A stretch of DNA of 64,000 nucleotides from Flavobacterium sp. HJJ (GTDB lineage: Bacteria > Bacteroidota > Bacteroidia > Flavobacteriales > Flavobacteriaceae): positions 90,711-154,710 of the forward strand of contig NZ_JADKPR010000010.1 of the NCBI RefSeq assembly GCF_015351475.1, given 5' to 3'. The first letter of the stretch is position 1; every line of letters begins with the position of its first letter. The notes beneath the pieces are model-generated. The model did not search any database. It worked only from the letters and a program-made list of their open reading frames with translations, and was not told the origin of the DNA. Positions 53,997 to 63,483 of this stretch are shown here, piece after piece. Position numbers and translations under genes: made by a program.

Positions 53997-54431
53997 TTAT
54001 TTTACTCCTGTACTTCCAAACCCTCCTGCACCTCTTGATGTCTCGGATAATTCCTCAACTTCTATCCATTCGGCACGTTCGTGTTTGGCAATGATGAGCT
54101 GTGCTATACGTTCTCCATTTTGAATAACAAAAGCATCATTGGATAAATTTACTAAAATTACTCCTATTTCGCCTCTGTAATCGGCATCTACAGTTCCGGG
54201 TGCATTGAGAACTGTAATTCCGTTTTTGGCAGCAAGTCCGCTTCTTGGTCTCACCTGAGCTTCGTAGCCTATCGGCAATTCTATAAAAAGACCTGTTTTT
54301 ACAATAGCTCTTTCTAGTGGCTGCAATGTTATGGCTTCGGTTATATTCGCTCTCAAATCCATTCCTGCTGAAGCTATGGTTTCATAATTTGGCAATGCAT
54401 GCTGTGATTTGTTGATGATGTTTATTGTCAT
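53997..54431 (-). CDS. dut: dUTP diphosphatase
   Basis: The 144-residue trimeric dUTPase has all five motifs: AGMDLRA (I), RPRSGLA (II), [17 protein letters not shown] (III), RIAQLII (IV) and [10 protein letters not shown] (V). It hydrolyses dUTP to dUMP and keeps uracil out of DNA. It is placed between a flippase and a nucleotidyltransferase gene on the same strand, probably co-transcribed with the former (54-bp gap). Confidence 0.97.
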   Translation of the reverse strand: MTINIINKSQHALPNYETIASAGMDLRANITEAITLQPLERAIVKTGLFIELPIGYEAQVRPRSGLAAKNGITVLNAPGTVDADYRGEIGVILVNLSNDAFVIQNGERIAQLIIAKHERAEWIEVEELSETSRGAGGFGSTGVK

Positions 54432-54485
54432 TATTTTTTTAAATATAAATTGTATCGTCTGTAAAAGTCTTAGTCCTGATTACTC

Positions 54486-55955
54486 CTAATTTTTAACCGG
54501 CCGTTTTAAAATTCGCAAAAGTGTTTCTTTTTCATTGTAATAAATAAAACCCATAAACACCGCCAAAAGTAAAACTCCTATGTAATAATTTTGATTAAAT
54601 CCATAAAAAGAGATGCATGAAAAACCAATTGATAATGATAGATAACCGCCTATTTTTTTCTTGTCGTATGGAATTGGATAATATTTGTTCCCGAAATAAT
54701 AGGAAATGAACATCATGCTTCCGTATGCCGCAAGAGTTGCAATAGCCGAACCATAATAACTATATTTTGGAATCAGCACATAATTCAAAACTAATGTAAC
54801 GACGGCACCAACAATAGAAATATAAGCCCCAACAAAGGTTTTGTCAATAAGCTTGTACCAAACTGAAAGATTCGTGTAAATCCCCAAGAAAAAATTTGCC
54901 AAAATGATTAATGGAACTACTTTCATAGCTTCCCAATAGGAGGGATTTGGGATCATAACTTGTTTTAAAAGGTCAGCAAATACGATTACCGACAATAAAA
55001 TAAAAGAACCAAAAATCACGAAATATTTGGTAACCGTTGCATACGTCTGCTGTGCATTTTCATTGGAAGCATGACTAAAAAAGAAAGGTTCGATTCCTAA
55101 AGTATAAGCAGTTCTGTACAATACCATAAAAAGTCCCAGTTTATAACAAGCCGAATATACTCCAACTTCTTCTGCAGCAATATTGGCTGGCAATAATTTA
55201 CCTAAAAGGATTTTATCAAACTGCTCATTGATTGCAAAAGCAATTCCTGCAATCATTATGGGTAATCCGTAACGCATCATTCTCTTCCACAGATCAAAAT
55301 CAAATTTCCATTTTATGGTAAAATAATCTGGAAAAAGTACCACAAAAGTCAGAAAGCTGGCAATAATATTTGCAAGGAAAATATAGCCGATTTGAAAATT
55401 TTCGATATAAACAGAGCTTAAAAAACTATCTGGCTTAGATACCGATATACTTGGCAGATACAACAAGAAAAATAAATTGAAAATAAGATTGACTAGTACG
55501 TTTCCAATTTTTATTATCGCATAAAACTTAGGTCTTTGATTAGCACGTAACTTAGAGAACGGTACTATCACTAAGGCGTCTAAAGCTAAAATCCAAATTG
55601 AATAAGTAATATATTGTGTGTCTACACCAGACCAATGAGCCAATGAATTTCGAAATAGTAAGGCAACAAAAATAAAAAGAATGGTAGACCAAAAAATCGA
55701 TATAATCGTAGTTTCAACAACGCTGTCTTTATTTTTCTCAGAGTTATAAAATCTAAAGAAAGCCGTTTCCATACCATAAGCCAAAATGACATTGAAAAAA
55801 ATCATCCAAGCAAATATAATAGAAACTTTTCCGTACTCTGCTTGAGGCAATAATCCAGTATAAAGCGGTACCAGTAAGAAACTGAACATTCTTGGTATTA
55901 CTGTTGCAAGTCCATATATGGCTGTTTGCTGAAAAAGCTTTTTATATAATCCCAA
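54486..55955 (-). CDS. Polysaccharide flippase (MOP/Wzx-like)
   Basis: The 489-residue membrane protein has about 12-14 helices and the opening LFQQTAIYGLATVIPRMFSFLLVPLYTGLLPQAEYGKVSII of the oligosaccharide flippase family. It probably moves lipid-linked glycan across the inner membrane. The best start is a TTG at 55955, since no in-frame ATG lies nearby upstream and a -7 box (55986-55993) is 30 bp away. With the nucleotidyltransferase downstream it forms a surface-glycan pair with dut in the middle. Confidence 0.92.
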   Translation of the reverse strand: MGLYKKLFQQTAIYGLATVIPRMFSFLLVPLYTGLLPQAEYGKVSIIFAWMIFFNVILAYGMETAFFRFYNSEKNKDSVVETTIISIFWSTILFIFVALLFRNSLAHWSGVDTQYITYSIWILALDALVIVPFSKLRANQRPKFYAIIKIGNVLVNLIFNLFFLLYLPSISVSKPDSFLSSVYIENFQIGYIFLANIIASFLTFVVLFPDYFTIKWKFDFDLWKRMMRYGLPIMIAGIAFAINEQFDKILLGKLLPANIAAEEVGVYSACYKLGLFMVLYRTAYTLGIEPFFFSHASNENAQQTYATVTKYFVIFGSFILLSVIVFADLLKQVMIPNPSYWEAMKVVPLIILANFFLGIYTNLSVWYKLIDKTFVGAYISIVGAVVTLVLNYVLIPKYSYYGSAIATLAAYGSMMFISYYFGNKYYPIPYDKKKIGGYLSLSIGFSCISFYGFNQNYYIGVLLLAVFMGFIYYNEKETLLRILKRPVKN

Positions 55956-55985
55956 AATGAATTGTATGTTAAATTATTATAAAAA

Positions 55986-55993
55986 CAAAAATA
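55986..55993 (-). promoter_or_regulatory. -7 box (TATTTTTG) of the flippase-dut unit
   Basis: This TAnnTTTG match on the minus strand is 30 bp before the TTG start. Confidence 0.4.
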
Positions 55994-56086
55994 ACCAATT
56001 CTTTGATTATTTTTTGTGTTTTGCAGTTGAATAATTTGGTTTTGAAATGTATCTTCAGCTCGTTCAGTATCAATACAAAATCAAAA

Positions 56087-57517
56087 CTAACCTTGGAAAA
56101 AACTGACTTGGTTTTGAGTTTCTTTAGGTTCTGGCACATCTATTTCTGTAAAAGTTTTTAATACTTCCTGATTAAGCAATGACAAATTCACTATTCGATT
56201 GGCTTGATTTTGGACACATTTTTCAAATAAATTGCGGACAACTCTGGCATTTCCAAAATTTTCATCTTTCTTAGAATATAGTAATTCAAAGGTATCGGTC
56301 AATTTTTCTTTAGCATCTGCATCTATTATAAAATCAGAGTTTTTGCAAAAATTCTCAAAGATTAAAAATAACTGTTCAGGTGTAAAATGGTCAAATCTAA
56401 AAAAACGGTTGAAACGAGACCGCAATCCTGGATTGGATTCCACAAACTCTTTCATTGGTTCTGTATATCCTGCCACAACAACTGCCAGATCTGCGCGATG
56501 ATCTTCCATTCTTTTCAACAGTGTATTCACCGCTTCAGAACCATAATCATTTCCTAAAGCATTCTGAGTTAAAGCGTAAGCTTCATCAATAAACAATACT
56601 CCTCCCAGACTTTCTTCCACCACTTTATCCACTTTGGAAGCGGTTTGTCCCACATAGCCCGCAATCATTCCTTCTCTGTCGGTTTCATACATCTGTCCTT
56701 TTGATAAAAATCCCAAATGCTTAAATATCCTGCTCAAAAGTCTGGCTACTGATGTTTTTCCTGTCCCCGGTGGGCCCAAAAAAACAGTGTGCAAAGTAAC
56801 CTCAATGTTTTTTAATCCTTCGGAAGAACGCTTTTTTTGAATTTTCAAAAGGTTTATCAGTTCATAAACATCTTTTTTTACTTCCTCCAATCCCACTAAT
56901 TGATCTAATTCCTTAAGCACAATTTCTAAAGAATCGTTCTCTGAAACAAAAGTTACATCCGAATTTTCATTTTTTTTATTCTTTGTTTCTAATCCAATAA
57001 ATACTCCGAAATCTTCTCGGTTTTTAAACTTAACTTCATAAGAATACTGCAGAAAGTTTTGATATTTCTCTAAAATTCTTTCGCAGTCAGGATTATTAAT
57101 TTCCAATAAAACACTCGGAATGAAATATTTTTTATCACTCGGCTTTGACCAAAGCAGACTGTTTTCACTTCTGATTTTTGAAATATGCTTTTTAAAATTT
57201 TCAGAACCTACTAATGAGTTTAAAAATTTAACCTCTTTTTCATCGGCAAAACTTGCATTCCGCAAAGCATCATAATAATAGGCCAATGTAAATCTGGCCT
57301 TATCATTTTCTTTTCCTAAACACAGATTGTACATTTCTATACAATCTGAGAGGAAAAAATGTTCTGTTTTTATCAGCAGTCCATTCGAATTATTAGGAAC
57401 TGCAAGCTGATTTATTTTTTGAACAAATAAATTTTCTTTATTTAATGATGAACAAATGGCAAGGATTCTAGAAGTCTCTACTCTTAATTCTTGAATAAAT
57501 GAAGCGGTTAATGCCAT
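56087..57517 (-). CDS. CbxX/CfqX-type AAA ATPase, last gene of the ABC-OmpA operon
   Basis: From the ATG at 57517 the protein has 476 residues (a longer reading needs a TTG). The N-terminal half (about 1-185) is helical and unrecognised. The AAA module begins LDQLVGLEEVKKDVYELINLLKIQKKR, then Walker A FLGPPGTGKTSVAR, the pore-type region MIAGYVGQTASKV, Walker B GGVLFIDEAYAL, an arginine-finger region NPGLRSRFNRFF and sensor 2 in NARVVRNLFE. Relatives remodel protein complexes (for example RuBisCO activases and SpoVK). The client is unknown here, presumably a product of the same operon. Confidence 0.88.
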   Translation of the reverse strand: MALTASFIQELRVETSRILAICSSLNKENLFVQKINQLAVPNNSNGLLIKTEHFFLSDCIEMYNLCLGKENDKARFTLAYYYDALRNASFADEKEVKFLNSLVGSENFKKHISKIRSENSLLWSKPSDKKYFIPSVLLEINNPDCERILEKYQNFLQYSYEVKFKNREDFGVFIGLETKNKKNENSDVTFVSENDSLEIVLKELDQLVGLEEVKKDVYELINLLKIQKKRSSEGLKNIEVTLHTVFLGPPGTGKTSVARLLSRIFKHLGFLSKGQMYETDREGMIAGYVGQTASKVDKVVEESLGGVLFIDEAYALTQNALGNDYGSEAVNTLLKRMEDHRADLAVVVAGYTEPMKEFVESNPGLRSRFNRFFRFDHFTPEQLFLIFENFCKNSDFIIDADAKEKLTDTFELLYSKKDENFGNARVVRNLFEKCVQNQANRIVNLSLLNQEVLKTFTEIDVPEPKETQNQVSFFQG

Positions 57518-57589
57518 TGTTTTATCTTTATTTCTATTTCTAAAATCTTTTGGCAACAGACCAAATTACATTTTTAAAAATCTACTCTA

Positions 57590-58420
57590 TTACGAAATCA
57601 TCATTTGATGGACAATCTCTTTACTTAGTTTTCTATGGTCTTCTCCAAATTCCGTCCAAGCCAGTCCAATATCCCTAAGGTCATACTTTGCAACAATAGT
57701 TCCATATTTTTCTTTTTTCCCATTGATTGTGGGATTCCCGATTACATAAATTGATTGTGCTAGTTCCAAAGCCAGCTCAATATCATGGGTAGAAAATATT
57801 ACCGTATTATAATCGGAGGTTTTGCAAAGCAAAGCAAATGATTTTTTCACTTCTTCAATATTTCCAACATCTAAACCTGAGAAAGGTTCATCCAAAACAA
57901 TAAAATTATCCGAAGAAAACAACTGTTCAATAATTGCTGTTCTTTGTCTCTGCCCTCCCGAAAGTTCATTTGGATATTTATCGGCACAGTTTTCCAGTCC
58001 CCATACTTTCAAATATTCTTTTATTTTACTCTCTTTTTCAGTTTCCGAAAGTGTTGTTTTTCTCAATGAAAATTTAAGCGCCTGATGAACTGTTTTATGT
58101 CTGAACAAAGTATATTTTTGATCTACAAAACCAATATCACCTTCTTTAACAAGCTTAGCAGCATTTGGTTCAGGATTTTCAAAATCACGTATCAATATTT
58201 TCCCGTCTGTACAAGGGACTAATCCTGTTAAAGCTTTAAAAAAAGTAGATTTTCCTCTTCCAGATCTTCCCACAAATGCAATTACCTGTCCTGTACAGTC
58301 AACTCCTTCGCGAATAACATCTTTTTCGGTAAGGTTTATATCTTTTATAATTACAGTGTCATCATAGGCAACACTAAGATTTTCTACATATAAAAGTGTT
58401 TCTTTATATTCGTGTTTCAT
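57590..58420 (-). CDS. ABC transporter ATP-binding protein
   Basis: The 276-residue ATPase has Walker A FVGRSGRGKST, Q-loop GFVDQKYTLF, signature ELSGGQRQR, Walker B FIVLDEPFSGLD and H-loop STHDIELA. It resembles the nitrate/sulfonate/taurine group of importer ATPases, matching the permease 6 bp upstream. It has a C-terminal extension of about 30 residues. The AAA gene follows after 72 bp. Confidence 0.92.
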   Translation of the reverse strand: MKHEYKETLLYVENLSVAYDDTVIIKDINLTEKDVIREGVDCTGQVIAFVGRSGRGKSTFFKALTGLVPCTDGKILIRDFENPEPNAAKLVKEGDIGFVDQKYTLFRHKTVHQALKFSLRKTTLSETEKESKIKEYLKVWGLENCADKYPNELSGGQRQRTAIIEQLFSSDNFIVLDEPFSGLDVGNIEEVKKSFALLCKTSDYNTVIFSTHDIELALELAQSIYVIGNPTINGKKEKYGTIVAKYDLRDIGLAWTEFGEDHRKLSKEIVHQMMIS

Positions 58421-58426
58421 TTGAAT

Positions 58427-59197
58427 TTATATTTTTGAATATCTGAATATTGTTTTTCTTAAAAAATTTATACCCGCATCAAGTGCTAAGCCTATTAGTA
58501 AAATAATAATCTGCAGTGCTATTATACGCCCGGTATTCATGAATTTATCGGAGTTTTTTATTAAAAATCCCAATCCGCCTGATGCAACAACTATGGATTC
58601 AACTGTAACAAGCATCATCCATGTAATCGCCAGATTTTGTCTGATAACATCAATAACATAATCTAGTCTTCCTAAAATAATAACCTGCCACAGCACTTCT
58701 AATCGACTGCATTTTAAAGTTTTTGCATGGTCAAATTCTTCTTGAGGAATGTCTTTGATAACAGCAATTAAAGAGGTTGTCAAGAAAGTTGTCAAGAAAA
58801 CAACTAGAATCCAAACCTGCATTGTTCTCGCTTCATGGATTACCATTGTGATATAAAATGACAGACCAGTAAAAGGCAAAAAACGGAATTTAGTCACAAA
58901 TTCAGAAACAGATTTTAAAGCCGGTATTGGCCATGTATAAGCAAATAATAACGAAATTATTGTAGCCAAAAAAATTGAGATAAAACACAATTGCAAAGAA
59001 TTAAAAATGTGGACAACCAAGCCTTCATTATACAAATCCGTAAAACCGGTTAAAACCTGGCCTGGAGAAGGGAAAAGGTGTTTTGTCCCTGAAGTTCCAA
59101 CAAACCAAATCACTATTAAAAGAAATAGCCAGCCTAATAAAATGAGCGTTTTGTGGCTTTTTGATAATTTTTCAAAAGGGGTAAAAATTTTTATCAT
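58427..59197 (-). CDS. ABC transporter permease (nitrate/taurine-type)
   Basis: The 256-residue protein (ATG at 59197; a longer reading starts at GTG) has about six membrane helices and an EAA-like loop (DIPQEEFDHAKTLKCSRLEVLWQVIILGRLDYVIDVIRQNLAITWMMLV). It belongs to the BPD-type inner-membrane family that works with the ATPase downstream. It lies 75 bp after the substrate-binding/OmpA gene with a hairpin in the gap. Confidence 0.9.
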   Translation of the reverse strand: MIKIFTPFEKLSKSHKTLILLGWLFLLIVIWFVGTSGTKHLFPSPGQVLTGFTDLYNEGLVVHIFNSLQLCFISIFLATIISLLFAYTWPIPALKSVSEFVTKFRFLPFTGLSFYITMVIHEARTMQVWILVVFLTTFLTTSLIAVIKDIPQEEFDHAKTLKCSRLEVLWQVIILGRLDYVIDVIRQNLAITWMMLVTVESIVVASGGLGFLIKNSDKFMNTGRIIALQIIILLIGLALDAGINFLRKTIFRYSKI

Positions 59198-59215
59198 AAA
59201 AAATATTTTAAAAAA

Positions 59216-59256
59216 CAAAGACACAGTTTTCCATTAACGGATTTCCTGTGTCTTTG
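59216..59256 (-). promoter_or_regulatory. Intra-operon hairpin between the SBP-OmpA and permease genes
   Basis: CAAAGACACAG (59216-59226) is a perfect complement of CTGTGTCTTTG (59246-59256) around a 19-nt loop, with T-rich sequence following on the minus strand. It may lower expression of the permease and ATPase relative to the binding protein, a common arrangement in ABC operons. Confidence 0.6.
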
Positions 59257-59272
59257 CTATTATATAAAAAGT

Positions 59273-61087
59273 TTATTTCAAGAACGTAATTACAACTCTA
59301 CGGTTTTTCGATTTACCAGATTCTGTACCGTTGTCAGCAACCGGCTCATTTTGACCTTTACCGTCAATCAGCTGGAAACGGTTTTCCGGAATACCTTTTT
59401 GTTTCAGATAATCAACAACAGCCTGCGCTCTGCTTTTTGATAAAGCTAAATTAGATTCGCTGTTTCCAACATTATCTGTATGTCCAACAACCGTCAATTT
59501 GCTATTCTCAGCCTGAACCAAAAGATTATAAATTTTCTCTAAATCTTTATTCGAACTGCTTTGAACAGAAGCACTTCCTGAACTAAAATTGATTTTCCAT
59601 TCTCCTGAAGCCATAACCTCCGTAGCTTGTGTAGAATAATCTGCTTTATCTGCAGAAGTTGATTCGATGTCGTTGATGTTTTTAAGGAAAAATAAATTTA
59701 CAGCCTGATCATAAGGAACAACTGCTCCTACATTTTCATTAAATCCAAACGGATTCAATTCAGTTAAATATCCAGAAACTTGATTATAAACTGATTTATA
59801 TCTGTTTACACCGTCTGACATTCCAAAATACTGCATTGCATCAGCATAATTAAACACCTTTGAACCTCCCATATTATAGGTCAATCCAGCTTTTGTTCCC
59901 TGTTGCCCTTTAAACATTTTGTACCAATATTCTGGAGTTTCCATTTTATAAGTATCGCTAACTGCCTGAGAAGCTCTTACTTTCCAGTCTTCATAATTTT
60001 TCATTTGATTTGAAGCTGTCAAAGCCGATTTCAAAATATTGGAAACAATATCAGGATTTTTTACCGCCCATTCTTTCACACCAATAAGTGCTGTTGGCAT
60101 TTGATTATTAAATTCTTTCGTAGAAACGATATCAACAAAACCAGAAAGTTTATCAAAAACCGTTTTATCTCCAGGCGTCCAGGTAGCACAGCCATCAATT
60201 TTTCTATTAACCGATTTTCCGGTTAATTTTCCATTTACCACTTCTTTCAAAGTAACAGTCCAGCCTGTTGTTTGGGATTTAATCAATTCCTCTGCAGATT
60301 TGATGTAATCATCATTTTCAGAAGGATAAATATTTACTGCTTCAGCATCATACGTTGTTGGATCAGGATTTACTTTTAATCCGTTTGCAAAACAATAATT
60401 TACGGTCGTAACCCAGTCACCATCTCCAAGAACAGCCGAAATAACAGATCCTTTCATAGATTTTGGATCAGATTTCCAATTTGGCGGTCCGATTAATTTA
60501 TCCTCACCATAACTCATACCAATTACACCCATAACCTGCAAGTGGAATTTATCTTTTCCATATTTTTCGTCTAATGATTTTTGAACAGAACTAATATAAA
60601 ATGGTGCTCCGTCGCCCATAATCATAACTGCAAAAACACTCTTGTCAGATGAAGGAAAAGCTTCTCCCTTATCAAATTCTTCGATGAATTTCATCTGCAT
60701 ATTACGCAATTCCGAAAGCCAGTCCTGACGTACAATTTCAAGATTAACTCCATTTTTTTCCATCAAAGAACCCTTTGTTGTTTTTGGTCCACCATTAGCA
60801 ACGATAATTCCTGACTGAGCATTCCAGGCATATCCTCCAATTCTTACTAAAGGTTTACTGCTTACTTCAGAAGATATATCAGTAGTAGGAAGTGCAATTT
60901 TTTCGGCATTGGTAACATTATTTACATCAGTGCCATTCAATTCCATTCCGTTCAATTGTTTTGAAATAGCTGTTTTGATTCCTGGAGAAATATAATATAC
61001 CGCTCCTAAAATTCCTCCTATTGCAATAATAACAATCAATAATTCAGAAAAAGTGGTTAGCTTTTCCGTTCTTAAAATTTTTCCCAT
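59273..61087 (-). CDS. Membrane-anchored substrate-binding protein fused to an OmpA domain
   Basis: The 604-residue protein has an N-terminal membrane helix (about residues 15-35), a periplasmic substrate-binding domain of the NMT1/phosphate-like type (about 75-470, with GGYAWNAQSGIIVANGGP and a GCATWTPGDKTVFDKLSGFVDIV segment), and a C-terminal OmpA peptidoglycan-binding domain (about 495-604, with VVGHTDNVGNSESNLALSKSRAQAVVDYL). The binding protein is thus tied to both the inner membrane and the wall, unlike free or lipid-anchored binding proteins. It pairs with the permease and ATPase downstream. The ligand is unknown. Confidence 0.88.
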   Translation of the reverse strand: MGKILRTEKLTTFSELLIVIIAIGGILGAVYYISPGIKTAISKQLNGMELNGTDVNNVTNAEKIALPTTDISSEVSSKPLVRIGGYAWNAQSGIIVANGGPKTTKGSLMEKNGVNLEIVRQDWLSELRNMQMKFIEEFDKGEAFPSSDKSVFAVMIMGDGAPFYISSVQKSLDEKYGKDKFHLQVMGVIGMSYGEDKLIGPPNWKSDPKSMKGSVISAVLGDGDWVTTVNYCFANGLKVNPDPTTYDAEAVNIYPSENDDYIKSAEELIKSQTTGWTVTLKEVVNGKLTGKSVNRKIDGCATWTPGDKTVFDKLSGFVDIVSTKEFNNQMPTALIGVKEWAVKNPDIVSNILKSALTASNQMKNYEDWKVRASQAVSDTYKMETPEYWYKMFKGQQGTKAGLTYNMGGSKVFNYADAMQYFGMSDGVNRYKSVYNQVSGYLTELNPFGFNENVGAVVPYDQAVNLFFLKNINDIESTSADKADYSTQATEVMASGEWKINFSSGSASVQSSSNKDLEKIYNLLVQAENSKLTVVGHTDNVGNSESNLALSKSRAQAVVDYLKQKGIPENRFQLIDGKGQNEPVADNGTESGKSKNRRVVITFLK

Positions 61088-61113
61088 TTTATTTTTAAAA
61101 TTTAAATTATTTA

Positions 61114-62235
61114 TTAAAAAATATCTCCAAAACCGCCACTAGACATTTTGTCTTCTTTGGTCAGTTTATAATTTGGACTCGAATATTTCGTTGAATCAGG
61201 AATGGTGTTGTCTCCAGTTTTAATTTCATCTGCCAATGAATCTAATCTGGAATACAGCTCATCATTATCTACAGAATATTTAGAAGTAAGAGAATCAATA
61301 TCGATTAGGTTTTCGGAAGTTCTGGCTATATCCTGTGCAATTGTTGAAGTTACAACCTCAAGGGCATATTCCAGTTCCCAATCTTTGGTGAACATCATTG
61401 CGCTTTTGGCACTTTCTGTAGCTTCTTTGGCATTTCTGGCAAACTCATATTCTTTTTGAAGCATTGTAACTGTTGCGTCAAAATCGGCAATTTTTATATC
61501 AATTGCTGTTCCTGCCAACGTCAGTTTTCTGTCCATTTTTCCTAAAACATTGGCACGAACACCATACTTTTGAATGAAATTTTTGCTTTGCTCATATTGA
61601 GTAGAAATCCTTTGTGAATCACTTAACTTTTTGGCTAACTCACTTTGAAGAGCAACATATTCATCAGTATCTTTGGCGCCAGCTCCGTTCAGTCTAACCA
61701 TTTCATCCATTGCCGATTTCAGCTTTTCGCATTGGCGTTTTAAGCTTAAAACATCTTCCTGAAAAGATTTGGCCTCTTTTTCAGATTTACTGGCTTCAAT
61801 TTCCATTTCATTTTTAAGACCTTTCAGCTTGGCTTTGGTATTCTTAAAAACTTCACGGTTTTTTACCATTTTTTGTTTCTGCTCTTCCAATTCATTAAAA
61901 GGGTTGCTTTGAATTAAAGCTTTATGAAGATTTTTGGTAGCAAATCTCAATCCTTTCATAATAACAGGAAACATCATTACTAAAAAAACCAAAAAAACTC
62001 CGGTTGCCGACAAAGCAATTGCCTGACCCAGCATTGTAAAAAGAGGCGGAATGATATATGTCCAGGTTAAATATCCTCCAATACCTAATAAACCCAAAGC
62101 CAAACCCCAAAAAAGAGTCTGCTCGCCTTTTTTTAAGGTTCCAGATTTTAAGGCTATTTCTCCTTTTGACTCGTCAAAATGTTTTAATATTGGAAGTGAT
62201 AATAGAGTACTTTTTTCTTGTTCAAATTTGTCCAT
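61114..62235 (-). CDS. Inner-membrane coiled-coil protein of the ABC-OmpA operon
   Basis: The 373-residue protein has two predicted membrane helices (about residues 42-62 and 68-92), a long charged helical region (about 115-260) with heptad character, and a helical C-terminal part ending in a flexible GGFGDIF tail. The first 40 residues are cytoplasmic or a small domain. It is not recognised as a known family. Gaps of 3 and 26 bp to its neighbours place it firmly in the operon, where it may link the transporter to the AAA protein. Confidence 0.8.
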   Translation of the reverse strand: MDKFEQEKSTLLSLPILKHFDESKGEIALKSGTLKKGEQTLFWGLALGLLGIGGYLTWTYIIPPLFTMLGQAIALSATGVFLVFLVMMFPVIMKGLRFATKNLHKALIQSNPFNELEEQKQKMVKNREVFKNTKAKLKGLKNEMEIEASKSEKEAKSFQEDVLSLKRQCEKLKSAMDEMVRLNGAGAKDTDEYVALQSELAKKLSDSQRISTQYEQSKNFIQKYGVRANVLGKMDRKLTLAGTAIDIKIADFDATVTMLQKEYEFARNAKEATESAKSAMMFTKDWELEYALEVVTSTIAQDIARTSENLIDIDSLTSKYSVDNDELYSRLDSLADEIKTGDNTIPDSTKYSSPNYKLTKEDKMSSGGFGDIF

Positions 62236-62238
62236 TAA

Positions 62239-62913
62239 TTATAAATATTGATTAATTCCTGTTACTACTGTGTTGATTGAATCGATGATTTTATGTTTGG
62301 CCAAATCGTTAGCTTCCATCTTTAGTTTTATCTCCGAAAACTGTTCTATATTATTGGAATCCATTTTTTGAAATTCTGCTTTCTTGGTTTCCAATTCATT
62401 CTGAAGCTGAAGAATCTTCGTATTTAATTCTTCTATACTTTTGGAAAGATTGTATTTTTCTTTGGTCAGATTATTTTCTAAATCCGTTTTTTTCGTTTTA
62501 CCAATAGTATCGTATTTAGTATATACTTTTTCAATTTCGGTAACATAAAAATTGGCTTTATCAAGAAGAGACTGTTTGCTCAAATCAGCCTGAATGGTTT
62601 TACCCATCGTGAAAGCCATCTGATAACTCTGAGGATTAGAAATCCCAACAGCTACAACAGATTTATACAATTCAAAAAAATCAAAACCAGAAGCATTCAA
62701 AGATTCAAAACCTTTTTCATAAACTTCCAGAATTTCTTTTAAAAAAGGATTAGCAGCTGATTCATAGGATATTGGCTGAGTAGCGTGATTTGGAAATTTA
62801 GTAACCTCGCTAGGTTGGGGAGTTATTGGTGTCTGCGGTTTATTTGTTTCTGATGGTGATTCAGTTTCTTCATTAATAAAAAGACTTTTCCAATTAAAAC
62901 TTTCTTTTGCCAT
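62239..62913 (-). CDS. Cytoplasmic coiled-coil protein, first gene of the ABC-OmpA operon
   Basis: The 224-residue protein starts with a disordered Thr/Pro/Ser-rich region (about residues 15-55), followed by a helical domain (about 55-125) and a coiled coil (about 130-205, alternating LEN/LNT/LQN heptads). There is no signal peptide. I do not recognise the family. Only 3 bp separates it from the membrane coiled-coil gene, which suggests that the two products interact. Confidence 0.8.
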   Translation of the reverse strand: MAKESFNWKSLFINEETESPSETNKPQTPITPQPSEVTKFPNHATQPISYESAANPFLKEILEVYEKGFESLNASGFDFFELYKSVVAVGISNPQSYQMAFTMGKTIQADLSKQSLLDKANFYVTEIEKVYTKYDTIGKTKKTDLENNLTKEKYNLSKSIEELNTKILQLQNELETKKAEFQKMDSNNIEQFSEIKLKMEANDLAKHKIIDSINTVVTGINQYL

Positions 62914-63045
62914 TTTGTGTATTATTTAATCTTAGTTTATAGAGGTTGTAAAACAATTTCTACTATTATACGCTAACCTTGTTAAAAAGTTACTAAAATA
63001 TAGAATATAAATATAAACTTTTTCAATAAACAAAATGTATTTATA

Positions 63046-63483
63046 CTATGTCAATCCCTCTTCGTTTAACATTTTTACAAAATGAAAGCCTCTTGGCTCA
63101 TACCCTTGATTATAATAAAAACGATGGGCGGTAAAATTACCTGTGAAAGCATCCAAAACAATAGCGTTACAGCCTTCGGCTTTGGCTTTAGCATCAATAT
63201 AATCGGTCATCATCTTACCAATTCCTTTGGATCTATAATCAGAATGGACAATAAAGTTGTCTATTTCTATATACTTCCCCGTCCAAAGTTTGACTGCTGT
63301 CCAAAAACCAGATAGACCGACACAAACTTCAGCATCAAAAACTGCCACTTGTTTATAGTTATGCGGAACCATTTCTTGCAGATAGGCCTCATATTTTTCC
63401 AAAGTAAGCATAGGATACAAATGTTGCATTGTCCCAATTTGATCTAGCATTTCAGTAACGGCGGTGAGTTCTAAGAGTTTCAA
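63046..63483 (-). CDS. GNAT family N-acetyltransferase
   Basis: The 145-residue protein has the GNAT fold: EIDNFIVHSDYRSKGIGKMMTDYIDAKAKAEGCNAIVLDAF, with RSKGIGK as the acetyl-CoA loop, then AHRFYYNQGYEPRGFHFVKML. The best start is a TTG at 63483, which supplies the first beta strand. An ATG 33 bp inside would truncate it. The substrate is unknown. It is convergent to nothing and separate from the operon to its left. Confidence 0.88.
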   Translation of the reverse strand: MKLLELTAVTEMLDQIGTMQHLYPMLTLEKYEAYLQEMVPHNYKQVAVFDAEVCVGLSGFWTAVKLWTGKYIEIDNFIVHSDYRSKGIGKMMTDYIDAKAKAEGCNAIVLDAFTGNFTAHRFYYNQGYEPRGFHFVKMLNEEGLT

